28,816 nt of DNA from a virus. Every line of letters starts with the position of its first letter. The first letter of the stretch is position 1. The position numbers and the translations under genes were made by a program. The notes beneath the pieces are model-generated. The model worked only from the letters and a program-made list of their open reading frames with translations, had not been told where the DNA came from and did no database searches. Shown here piece after piece: positions 16,580-22,959 of this stretch. The DNA is taken from positions 1 to 28,816 of IMG/VR virus record IMGVR_UViG_3300031659_000066. One strand, 5' to 3'.

Positions 16580-16722
16580 TATTTTTGTCCCTCTATAAAC
16601 TCTGTCCACCTGAAAAAAGCGCCTCTAATAGAACAGTAATACCAACCTGAATACTTGTGCTTATCTATACTGATAGGGCTACTGATGTAGTACTTAGCCC
16701 CTTTAATTATTTTAAAAGTCAT
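16579..16722 (-). CDS. 47-aa basic, aromatic-rich peptide
   Basis: Starts at ATG 16722 inside the last codons of the helicase gene with a strong AGGAGAAGAAATAA site, and ends in TAATG shared with the next gene. The product is basic and aromatic (KGAKYYISSP, HKYSGWYYC, GAFFRWTEF), which suggests a compact beta-type fold. Function unknown; the coupling on both sides supports a real gene. Confidence 0.75.
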   Translation of the reverse strand: MTFKIIKGAKYYISSPISIDKHKYSGWYYCSIRGAFFRWTEFIEGQK

Positions 16723-18064
16723 TTATTTCTTCTCCTGTAGATAGGCTGTCTTTGATTGCTTCTCTTTCTTTAGGATTCATGGTGGACTGCGGGCCTATCT
16801 TTAGTGTTTCCCAGTCCATTACACTAGTGAATCCTTCCATCTTGGCACTTCTCATTTTAGTACAGTTAAAAGTAATGGCTTCATCTTCTGGAGACCACGT
16901 TTCTAATGTAAAGGCGGCATCTGCTGCATCGAGAATACCTTTTGCAAACCTTGCCTCACCTGTATTATCGGTTTGGTAAGGAGCAAACACAGGAATCTCA
17001 TACTCCTGTGCAATACTTTTCAGAGTCTTACTGACTTCTATCTGCTCTGTCCAGTCATATTGTCCACTCTTTGAGGGAACATTGGAGCGTTTAACTTGAT
17101 TTAGATAATCAACTACTATTACTCCATAATTTGATTGAGATACTTTACTCTCTAGTTCTTGTCGTATTCTAGAAAGGCTAAGTACTGGGTCATACACTAC
17201 ATCAATCTGTCTATCTCTATGTAAAGGTCTTGTCTGTAGTTTTTTGTGAAACGCGTCAAAGTCTCGTGTTTGTTTGAAGTCTGGTATTAATAACTCTCCG
17301 CCTTCAAATCTTCCTGCCCACCAGTTTGCTACTCTATCCCACTCAACAGTTGTTAAGTTTCGTGTAGCTAATCTAGAGATAGGAATACGTGCGCCTAATG
17401 CACACATTCTTTGTAAAATGGAACGACTATCCATTTCTATTGTAAAGTACATAGCACTCTTTCCTTGCTCATAAACATTGTTTGCAATGTTACAACAAGT
17501 AATAGACTTACCAGCACCTCTACGACCACCGACTAGTATTAAATCTCTAGGAGAGAATTTAAGTGCTTGGTCATACTCATCATTGAGTCCTAGCGGTAGA
17601 TATTTTTCAAGGTCTTTTTCTGAATCAAACAAAGGTATTGTTTGCATACTTTCTTCTGGAGCTTTAAGGTCGACTCTTTCTCCTACGTCTAAAACAATCT
17701 GTTGGATTGCTTCTACGTTCTCTTCTGCTGAAGATATTGCTACGGTTTTATCAATAAACTTATCTAGTTCACCTAGTATTTCTACTTGTGTATACTCATT
17801 TTTGAGATACTCAAGCAGCACCCACGCGTCGATATCGACCTCGACAGCTTCGATTGCGAATACTTTTTCTTGTAGCTTCCTATCGCGAATGGATAGTTTA
17901 AGATCATCAAAAGAGGGGAGAGCACTGAAATTTTTAATGTGAGTATCTATGACCTTGTGTAAGGACTGATACTCGGCACTAAGATAATTAACTCTAAGGT
18001 TTCCCCATGAATCAAAATCTTCTTGCGTAATAATTTGCTTCAACAGAGCTGAAGTTAAGTTCAA
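16712..18064 (-). CDS. Replicative DNA helicase, DnaB/gp41 type
   Basis: A 450-aa ring helicase that would unwind the fork 5'-3' and work with the primase two genes downstream of the intervening small genes. An N-terminal helical domain (about 1-130) is followed by a RecA-type core with Walker A GGRRGAGKS at 179-187, the FTIEMDSRSI segment that follows it, and Walker B VIVVDYLNQV. The start is TTG at 18064, placed by a GGGAGGG site six bases upstream; the next ATG is far inside. It lies directly behind an intrinsic terminator (18082-18111), so read-through, antitermination or a promoter I did not find is needed for expression. Confidence 0.92.
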   Translation of the reverse strand: MNLTSALLKQIITQEDFDSWGNLRVNYLSAEYQSLHKVIDTHIKNFSALPSFDDLKLSIRDRKLQEKVFAIEAVEVDIDAWVLLEYLKNEYTQVEILGELDKFIDKTVAISSAEENVEAIQQIVLDVGERVDLKAPEESMQTIPLFDSEKDLEKYLPLGLNDEYDQALKFSPRDLILVGGRRGAGKSITCCNIANNVYEQGKSAMYFTIEMDSRSILQRMCALGARIPISRLATRNLTTVEWDRVANWWAGRFEGGELLIPDFKQTRDFDAFHKKLQTRPLHRDRQIDVVYDPVLSLSRIRQELESKVSQSNYGVIVVDYLNQVKRSNVPSKSGQYDWTEQIEVSKTLKSIAQEYEIPVFAPYQTDNTGEARFAKGILDAADAAFTLETWSPEDEAITFNCTKMRSAKMEGFTSVMDWETLKIGPQSTMNPKEREAIKDSLSTGEEINDF

Positions 18065-18081
18065 TGTCTACCCTCCCAGAT

Positions 18082-18111
18082 AAAAAAGAGCAGGAGATGA
18101 TTCTCCCGCTC
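18082..18111 (-). terminator. Intrinsic terminator upstream of the helicase gene
   Basis: On the minus strand GAGCGGGAGA (18111-18102), loop ATCA, TCTCCTGCTC (18097-18088) with one mismatch, then TTTTTT (18087-18082). It points leftwards, in the direction of the replication genes, and sits only 18 bases before the helicase start, so it may act as an attenuator. Confidence 0.85.
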
Positions 18112-18119
18112 AGAATTTG

Positions 18120-18155
18120 AAGGAACTGGGAACCCGCGAGGGGAACCCTGTCCTT
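18120..18155 (-). other. Folded element preceding the terminator
   Basis: AAGGA (plus 18120-18124) pairs with TCCTT (18151-18155). Inside lie two direct copies of GGGAACCC (18128-18135 and 18141-18148) with further GGG/CCC pairing options. It is G+C-rich in an AT-rich genome and directly precedes the terminator on the leftward transcript. Together they fill the 102-base gap between the multi-HTH gene and the helicase gene. Confidence 0.5.
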
Positions 18156-18166
18156 ACAGAAAAGAA

Positions 18167-18892
18167 TTAGCTAGAAGCTTTTTCTTTCCTTGCAGCGCCA
18201 TCATAATCAGCACAAGTTAAACCACGTCTTGTCAACATAGTTTTTACGCCTCTTACAGTTTTGCCAATTTCGTCAGCGATAGCTTCAACAGTCATGCTGT
18301 CAATATCACCAACTTCAGCTAAAGGATCAGCTTTGCTAGAACCTTTAGTTTCTTTTTGCTTAGGAATAGCGTTAATATCGCCACTTCTTAGCAGGCTGAG
18401 TGCCTTTCCTCTGATAGAGTTAACAGATTTGCCTAGGGCTTCTGCGATTTCTTCAACAAAAGACCCACCATTTACCATAGTAGTAAATGTAGCTTCCTCT
18501 TCGGGAGAGTAAGTTCTAACAGCTTCAGGCTTTTCAGCAGGTTTTACATGACCAGTTAATTCCATTGATAGAATTTTGCCCTGTATTGATTTAGCAGAGA
18601 AATGCCCATCTTCGAAAGATGATGCGATGTCTGCATATGTGTATTGTCCTGAGTTATCAGATACAAATTGTGATAAAGTAGCTTCTTGGTCTTCAGAGAA
18701 TGTTCTATTCGATACTGAAGATGCAAGTTCTACGTCGTGACCCATTTTTCTAAGCTTAGACGAGACACTTCTTGTTGAAGTTTCTAGTTCTACGGCTGCG
18801 TCAGCAACCATTGCTTGAGAAATAGGTGATGTGTTTCCAACGAAGTCAACTAGTTGAGTAGTTCTTTCGTCTGTCCATTTTGGTAATGCCAT
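18167..18892 (-). CDS. Protein with four tandem HTH (Myb-like) modules
   Basis: A 241-aa protein made almost entirely of helix-turn-helix-like modules of about 45-50 residues: 6-51 (WTDERTTQLVDFV ... STRSVSSKLRKMG), 65-114 (FSEDQEATLSQFV ... SAKSIQGKILSM), 128-172 (YSPEEEATFTTMV ... SVNSIRGKALSLL) and a half-length one at 194-224 (IADEIGKTVRGVKTMLTRRG). Each has an 'S-x-x-S/G-V/I' turn before the recognition-type helix. The last module closely resembles the one in the protein at 21985-22437, so the two are paralogous. Likely binds DNA at multiple sites, as a regulator or DNA-organising protein. The start has AGGAAACC upstream. Confidence 0.75.
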   Translation of the reverse strand: MALPKWTDERTTQLVDFVGNTSPISQAMVADAAVELETSTRSVSSKLRKMGHDVELASSVSNRTFSEDQEATLSQFVSDNSGQYTYADIASSFEDGHFSAKSIQGKILSMELTGHVKPAEKPEAVRTYSPEEEATFTTMVNGGSFVEEIAEALGKSVNSIRGKALSLLRSGDINAIPKQKETKGSSKADPLAEVGDIDSMTVEAIADEIGKTVRGVKTMLTRRGLTCADYDGAARKEKASS

Positions 18893-18901
18893 TTTGGTTT
18901 C

Positions 18902-19651
18902 CTATATTTCTTTTAAGTTTGTTATTATAATTACGCCCTTGTCTCGGGCTGCCTGTGTTTTAGCGGATTCGATACCACTTTCGTTTACTAAGATTGTAAC
19001 ATCTTTAGTCAAACTGCTTTTAACAAGATAGCCCATTGTTTCTAAATATTGTGTTGCGGCTGCTTTTGTTTTATAGCTTGTGAGTTTTCCTGTTATACAA
19101 ACAACACCTTTGTCTGTGGCTGTCTTAGGTACTAATAGTTCCTTTTGTTTCCAACTGAAGGGTAGTCTGTCATATCCATTGGTAAATTCTTCGATTAACC
19201 AATCTAGTAAATTCTCTGTCGCAGTCGGTCCTAGTCCAGCTTCTTCGCATGTCTCTTCGTTAATTTCATTGATGTGTTTAACTACTGAGCATATTTTGCG
19301 AGAGGCTGTATTCCCGATTAACTTTATAGAGAAAGCTGGAAGGAGTTCAACTAAGTCGACTTCCTTACTAGCTTGTATTTCTCTTGTGAGTTTTACTGCT
19401 AATTTCTCGGATTGCAAAGCTTCTATCATTATTTCTAGGGGAAGCTCGTATAAATCATGCAAGTCATTGACCTGAAGTTTTTCTACTGTGCGAGGTCCGA
19501 GACCTCTAATCTTAAGAGTCTTTGCAAAATGCTCGATCTTTTTACTAGTCTTACCACTACAAGTAGCGTTATGACAAAAGATCTGATCTTTCTCCCACAC
19601 AAGGTCTAACATACATGCTGGACAATTTGTTGGCGGGATAATTTGCTTCAT
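18902..19651 (-). CDS. ligA: NAD-dependent DNA ligase, C-terminal half (zinc finger, HhH, BRCT)
   Basis: A 249-aa protein equal to the C-terminal part of LigA. It opens with a Cys4 zinc finger (C10, C13, C26, C31), continues with helix-hairpin-helix repeats (KIRGLGPRTVEKL; later a GLGPTATENLLDWL segment), and ends with a BRCT domain (about 176-249, VVCITGKLTSYKTKAAATQYLETMG). It has no adenylation domain, which is encoded separately at 20355-21305. In one-piece LigA this segment clamps DNA and supports catalysis. It is the first gene after its own promoter P3, so the two halves can be made independently; they would have to assemble as a complex. Confidence 0.9.
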   Translation of the reverse strand: MKQIIPPTNCPACMLDLVWEKDQIFCHNATCSGKTSKKIEHFAKTLKIRGLGPRTVEKLQVNDLHDLYELPLEIMIEALQSEKLAVKLTREIQASKEVDLVELLPAFSIKLIGNTASRKICSVVKHINEINEETCEEAGLGPTATENLLDWLIEEFTNGYDRLPFSWKQKELLVPKTATDKGVVCITGKLTSYKTKAAATQYLETMGYLVKSSLTKDVTILVNESGIESAKTQAARDKGVIIITNLKEI

Positions 19652-19678
19652 TTGTTTTCTCTTAATTTCTATTTATAT

Positions 19679-19707
19679 ATTATATCAAAATTCAGGTTCT
19701 ATGTCAA
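19679..19707 (-). promoter_or_regulatory. Sigma70-type promoter P3 for ligase C-half and replication unit
   Basis: TTGACA (19707-19702), 17 bp, TATAAT (19684-19679) on the minus strand. The TGA in the -35 box is also the stop codon of the GIY-YIG gene. The CGAAAAATA flank matches P1. The leader to the ligase ATG is about 20 bases and carries AAGAGA. Confidence 0.9.
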
Positions 19708-20075
19708 GATTTATTTTTCGGAAAGTCCTGAAGAATGAGGGAATCAATTTTGAAACACTCAGTGTGACCTCCAAACTTAAACATAGGAGCGTATTTATCT
19801 TGCTTATACATTTCATGTAGGTACAGTTCATGTGCCCACACATTATAAAGTGTGCTGCTCCAGACCTTCTGAATACGGATATCGTATCCTCTGAAACCCC
19901 TGCTACGCTTTATAATATGTCGCCAATCTTTTCCACTGGCTATTCCGACCTTAATGCACTCTCTAGCAAATGTCTTAGTGTTTACTAATACTATGCCGTA
20001 GAGAACTCCATCCCTGTCTTTCTCATCAGGGTTGTTCTCGAAGTATGTTTCGTTGTATATTCCTTTACTAGACAA
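19704..20075 (-). CDS. GIY-YIG-type nuclease between the ligase halves
   Basis: A 123-aa protein. Pattern consistent with the T5orf172/Mug113 branch of GIY-YIG nucleases: YGIVLV at 26-31, IKVGIAS at 41-47 ('YIG'), R52 and R57 in the helix after it, AHELYLHEMY at 81-90 with the acidic E83, and FGGHTECFK at 101-109. Such proteins are often homing or mobility endonucleases, although others are general nucleases. Start TTG at 20075 overlaps the end of the previous gene by 8 bases; no in-frame ATG precedes the motifs. Its stop is inside promoter P3. The position between two parts of one enzyme suggests it or its ancestor was involved in splitting the ligase. Confidence 0.7.
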   Translation of the reverse strand: MSSKGIYNETYFENNPDEKDRDGVLYGIVLVNTKTFARECIKVGIASGKDWRHIIKRSRGFRGYDIRIQKVWSSTLYNVWAHELYLHEMYKQDKYAPMFKFGGHTECFKIDSLILQDFPKNKS

Positions 20076-20355
20076 GATAACCTAGCAAATTTCTAAGAAG
20101 AAGAAGTAATCCCGCTCCGTTTAATAATATTAAGGCTCTATCATTCCATAGAACAGCAACTATTAACCAAAGAAATACACCTACTGATGATAAGCTCAAG
20201 TCTAGAAACTGCCACCCCTCTAATCCTCTTAGAGACATGGCACTCACTATAAAGACACTTGCCACCCATTTAATATACCAGTCTAGGGTATACTTAGGTG
20301 TTGCAGATTTAAAAATTCTTGTTGAGTTTTTTAACTCATTCTCATTGTATTTCAT
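20068..20355 (-). CDS. 95-aa membrane protein inside the split ligase locus
   Basis: Starts at ATG 20355, which shares one base with the stop of the ligase N-half (TAATG); AAGGGCGGA precedes it. After a polar N-terminus (KYNENELKNSTRIFKSATP) there are hydrophobic segments at about 27-42 (IKWVASVFIVSAMS), 50-67 (FLDLSLSSVGVFLWLIVAV) and 72-95 (RALILLNGAGLLLLLRNLLGYLV), so two to three membrane passes. Function unknown. It may have entered together with the nuclease gene. Confidence 0.75.
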   Translation of the reverse strand: MKYNENELKNSTRIFKSATPKYTLDWYIKWVASVFIVSAMSLRGLEGWQFLDLSLSSVGVFLWLIVAVLWNDRALILLNGAGLLLLLRNLLGYLV

Positions 20356-21305
20356 TAATCCGCCCTTGATACGATTCGGGGTATAATTTCCCCACTTCTT
20401 ATCACTTCGACCAGACAACCTATTTCTAAGTTGAGGTCATTGATGTAACGCATGTTATGTAGAGTTGCTCTACTAACAGTAGCACCATCAATTTCAATAG
20501 GCTCTAAAATAGCTACAGGAGCAACCACCCCTGACTTGCCAACATTCCATAGTACATCAACTAGTTTAGTTATAACTCCTTCATTACGCTGCTTGAGCGC
20601 ATATGCACCTCGGGGGTGCTTAGAGGTATAGCCTAGAGATTTGAAATCCTCATAGCTGTCTACACGAAATACAAGTCCATCATCGGGATAAGTAGTCCAG
20701 TCATTAGACAGAACTGTATCAAATCCAAAATCAAGAAGATACTCCATATCCTTACTCCAACACTCATTCCACGATTCCTGTACTCCATAAGCTATGAAGC
20801 GCAAGTCTCTGTTGCCGAATTCTTGTGTATCTTTAAGGTTGAGAGCACCCGCAGCGTAGTTCCGAGCGTTTTTGATAGTCTTAGGAGCAACTACTTCTCC
20901 AGTAATCTGAAGCAATGCACCCTTATACTCGCCTAATGAATTAGGTACTAGAGACTTCATGTTGTCCGTGATATCCAGACCACGTTTACCATCTCCACGA
21001 GTAAGGGCTTTGTGTAGTTGTCCCTCAACATAGAGCAAAGATACAGCAGCACCATCTAACTTAGGAGAAACAATAGTCGCTCCCTTATAATTGCCGAAGG
21101 GCTGCTTATCTAGCTCGTTTGAAAATATCTTCTGTAACGAGTACATCTGAAACGCATGAGGAATTCTGTTGTCTCTGTTAAAGAAGCCAACTTCGTCATA
21201 CTGAGCATATACAGCTAACTTATCAAATTGTTCATCTGACATCGTAGGTTTACCATTATAGTAATCTTCGGCTGCTTGCTGTAATACTGCTTTTATATTT
21301 TCCAT
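20355..21305 (-). CDS. ligA: NAD-dependent DNA ligase, N-terminal half (adenylation + OB)
   Basis: A 316-aa protein. A compact Ia-type NAD-binding start (DYYNGKPTMSDEQFDKL, 14-30) is followed by the nucleotidyltransferase core: active lysine K82 in KLDG, TRGDGKRG at 102-109, E137 in TGEV, ARNYAAGAL at 147-155, DDGLVFRVDS at 208-217 and K238 in ALKQ. The OB domain (about 253-313) is complete, with VGKSGVVAPVA, TLHN and GEIIPRIV. It stops exactly where the zinc finger would begin; that part is a separate gene at 18902-19651. Self-adenylation should be possible; sealing probably needs the other half. The ATG is 6 bases below the P4 -10 box. Confidence 0.94.
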   Translation of the reverse strand: MENIKAVLQQAAEDYYNGKPTMSDEQFDKLAVYAQYDEVGFFNRDNRIPHAFQMYSLQKIFSNELDKQPFGNYKGATIVSPKLDGAAVSLLYVEGQLHKALTRGDGKRGLDITDNMKSLVPNSLGEYKGALLQITGEVVAPKTIKNARNYAAGALNLKDTQEFGNRDLRFIAYGVQESWNECWSKDMEYLLDFGFDTVLSNDWTTYPDDGLVFRVDSYEDFKSLGYTSKHPRGAYALKQRNEGVITKLVDVLWNVGKSGVVAPVAILEPIEIDGATVSRATLHNMRYINDLNLEIGCLVEVIRSGEIIPRIVSRAD

Positions 21306-21311
21306 TTATAT

Positions 21312-21340
21312 ATTATATCAAAAATCACAGGCAAAGTCAA
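21312..21340 (-). promoter_or_regulatory. Sigma70-type promoter P4 for ligase N-half
   Basis: TTGACT (21340-21335), 17 bp, TATAAT (21317-21312) on the minus strand. Only six bases separate TATAAT from the ligase ATG, so transcription should start at or next to the A of that ATG and give a leaderless mRNA. Confidence 0.88.
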
Positions 21341-21349
21341 GAACTAAAT

Positions 21350-21652
21350 TCACGTTAGGTAAATTTCGTCCAAAATATCCTTGAAGTGTGTCTCTAAAAT
21401 ACTTTTACTCTCCGCTAGTGATAATATTTCAACTAGTCCCTCAAATAACCCTCGCGAGTTATTAAAGTCTAGCTTCATTGCTACTCCGTCCTTTGTTGGT
21501 TTGAAGTCACCATCAAAGTCGAGGTAATACTTTCTTAGATGCAGATATTCTGTATCATAAAAAGTATTTATAGTTAATTTAACTTGCTCCGTCCCCTCTT
21601 CATTTTGAGATATAATTTTTTCATATAACTCAGGGGCTTCGTGCAGCTTCAT
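21350..21652 (-). CDS. Possible PC4-like ssDNA-binding protein
   Basis: A 100-aa protein. The middle (about 25-65) reads as a beta-sheet followed by FDGDFKPTKDGVAMKLDF, similar in pattern to the 'KPTxKGIxLxL' segment of PC4/p15-type transcription coactivator folds found in phages and bacteria; a C-terminal helix follows. By family it would bind single-stranded DNA and act in transcription or replication. This is a pattern match by eye, so the assignment is moderate. The start overlaps the stop of the preceding gene by 4 bases (ATGA). Confidence 0.6.
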   Translation of the reverse strand: MKLHEAPELYEKIISQNEEGTEQVKLTINTFYDTEYLHLRKYYLDFDGDFKPTKDGVAMKLDFNNSRGLFEGLVEILSLAESKSILETHFKDILDEIYLT

Positions 21653-21915
21653 CGTTTGTTCCTAAGTATAGAACTCAAAGGTTGTATACTAGTTACATTC
21701 TTAGGTTGCAACAGGCGATAACTATCAGTATCCCAACAAAACAGTAAAACTGAATCGGGGGTTTCCTTAGCACGATTTTTCTTGCTTTGGATATACTTGT
21801 TATCGAAGTCTAGGGTACAAACATTATACTTAAGTTTTCTACTGTTTGTTGACCTATAGGTTATGATTGCGTCTCCGCAATCTGATACAGTTCTTAAGAA
21901 CTCATCTTTTTTCAC
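21649..21915 (-). CDS. 88-aa protein, possibly SH3-like barrel family
   Basis: Starts with GTG at 21915, served by GGAG eight bases upstream that partly lies in a hairpin arm. The sequence is beta-rich: DAIITYRSTNSRKLKYNVCTLDF at 15-37 and then DSVLLFCWDTDSYRLLQPKNVTSI at 54-77. This order (a basic 'K-x-x-x-CTL' strand, then a strand that ends in 'YRxLxPxNVTSI') resembles small phage proteins annotated as DUF2693 / SH3-barrel. Function unknown. Coupled to the PC4-like gene by ATGA. Confidence 0.7.
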   Translation of the reverse strand: MKKDEFLRTVSDCGDAIITYRSTNSRKLKYNVCTLDFDNKYIQSKKNRAKETPDSVLLFCWDTDSYRLLQPKNVTSIQPLSSILRNKR

Positions 21916-21924
21916 TATAATACT

Positions 21925-21963
21925 CCATTACTATTAAGAAAACTCTTTCTTTTCTAGTAATGG
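21925..21963 (-). promoter_or_regulatory. Hairpin overlapping a ribosome binding site
   Basis: CCATTACTA (plus 21925-21933) is complementary to TAGTAATGG (21955-21963), and AGAAAA (21937-21942) to TTTTCT (21950-21955), giving a long interrupted stem. On the leftward mRNA its 3' arm ends in GG of the GGAG site of the GTG-started gene at 21915. It may limit translation of that gene. No T-run, so not a terminator. Confidence 0.6.
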
Positions 21964-21984
21964 TATGGTATTATTTAGTGGGTT

Positions 21985-22437
21985 TTAGCCCTTGTTTAAT
22001 GCTGTTAGAACACCTGTGAAGTATACAGAAGCTTTGCCAGTCAATTTATCGATAATATCTGCATCGATTTCTTGTCCTGCGTCAGTTAAAGCACTTGTTA
22101 GTGCTGCAGCTGCGTCAGCTTTTGATACTCTTGCACTACCTGTTGATCCGCTAGATTTAGCAGCTCCAGTAGCAGGTGACTTTTTGACATAAACGCCAGC
22201 TTTAGTAAGTATCATTCTAACTCCATTAGGTGATTCACCTAATTCGTCTGCAATATACTTTACAATTTCCATGCTAGTCTCTGGTGTTGGTTCACCTTCT
22301 TCATACATTTCTACTGCCTGTGCTTTTGATTCATCTGTCCAAGCCATTCTTCTTCTCCGTTTGTTTTTGAGGTACTCGGGCATGCCGTGGCACCAGCCCG
22401 TTGCGTCTCTCATTTGGTTATAATATCTGTCACTCAT
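21985..22437 (-). CDS. HTH protein, paralogue of the multi-HTH protein
   Basis: A 150-aa frame. Residues 31-86 (MAWTDESKAQAVEMY ... IADELGESPNGVRMILTKAG) match the module type of the 241-aa protein at 18167-18892, especially its last module. A serine/alanine/glycine linker (88-105) leads to a C-terminal helical domain (ADAAAALTSALTDAGQEID ... KASVYFTGVLTALNKG). Two starts compete: ATG 22437, eight bases below promoter P5 (nearly leaderless), and ATG 22347, preceded by GGAGAAGAAG. The extra 30 residues include WCHGMPEYLKNKRRRR and use codons like a real gene, so I keep the longer form. Probably DNA-binding. Confidence 0.75.
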   Translation of the reverse strand: MSDRYYNQMRDATGWCHGMPEYLKNKRRRRMAWTDESKAQAVEMYEEGEPTPETSMEIVKYIADELGESPNGVRMILTKAGVYVKKSPATGAAKSSGSTGSARVSKADAAAALTSALTDAGQEIDADIIDKLTGKASVYFTGVLTALNKG

Positions 22438-22445
22438 TAATATAT

Positions 22446-22474
22446 ATTATACAGAAAAATGAGTGCGTTGTCAA
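22446..22474 (-). promoter_or_regulatory. Sigma70-type promoter P5
   Basis: TTGACA (22474-22469), 17 bp, TATAAT (22451-22446) on the minus strand, eight bases before the ATG at 22437. It drives the HTH paralogue, the 88-aa gene and the PC4-like gene. Confidence 0.9.
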
Positions 22475-22491
22475 GAATTATTTTTTGTTTC

Positions 22492-22692
22492 CTAGTAGTT
22501 AAGGTTGAGAATATAATCCAGTTTCTCCTGTGCGGTAGCTGCTTTTTCTACTTGCTCATCTATCGCGCTAATAATATCAGAGTGTTCTCCAATACCAGCG
22601 GGATTTAGCAAATACACTTTGATGTTAGCGTTTGCTGCCGCTACGTCGCCTTTATACTTTAAAGTTAAAGCCTCTCTAATTACTCCGTTCAT
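22492..22692 (-). CDS. 66-aa helical protein of unknown function
   Basis: Mostly helical and soluble (VIREALTLKYKGDVAAANANIKVYL, then IDEQVEKAATAQEKLDYILNL). It starts at an ATGA junction with the preceding membrane protein gene and ends just before promoter P5. No family recognised; the codon use and coupling support a real gene. Confidence 0.75.
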   Translation of the reverse strand: MNGVIREALTLKYKGDVAAANANIKVYLLNPAGIGEHSDIISAIDEQVEKAATAQEKLDYILNLNY

Positions 22693-22943
22693 TCAGTCCT
22701 CCCTAATATGGCATGCACATAGGCTATAACAAAATTATCTCTATACCCATCATGTATGACAATCTGCCACACAAACGGAGTAATAAAAAATATTGTTACA
22801 GCATATATAAATGCGTGTAATTTATTAAATTTATTTATTAATTCGTCTTCTTCAGTTAACTGCCTGATATACCTGTAGGTACGACCTACAACTAGTATCC
22901 ATGTAGCTAACCATAGAGACACTAAAAGTGTCCATAGTTCCAT
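22689..22943 (-). CDS. 84-aa two-pass membrane protein
   Basis: Two hydrophobic segments at about 2-20 (ELWTLLVSLWLATWILVVG) and 43-64 (HAFIYAVTIFFITPFVWQIVI) separated by a charged loop (RTYRYIRQLTEEDELINKFNK). It starts after an AAGGAGTAAAG site. Likely an inner-membrane protein; I see nothing that specifies a role. Confidence 0.75.
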   Translation of the reverse strand: MELWTLLVSLWLATWILVVGRTYRYIRQLTEEDELINKFNKLHAFIYAVTIFFITPFVWQIVIHDGYRDNFVIAYVHAILGRTE

Positions 22944-22959
22944 TCTTTACTCCTTATGC

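Noticed and set aside
2141-17942. Several plus-strand open frames of 60-150 codons opposite nrdAB, sbcC, helicases and polA
   Set aside because: All are antisense to proteins with clear catalytic motifs, lack ribosome binding sites and have serine/leucine-rich compositions typical of reverse-strand shadows.
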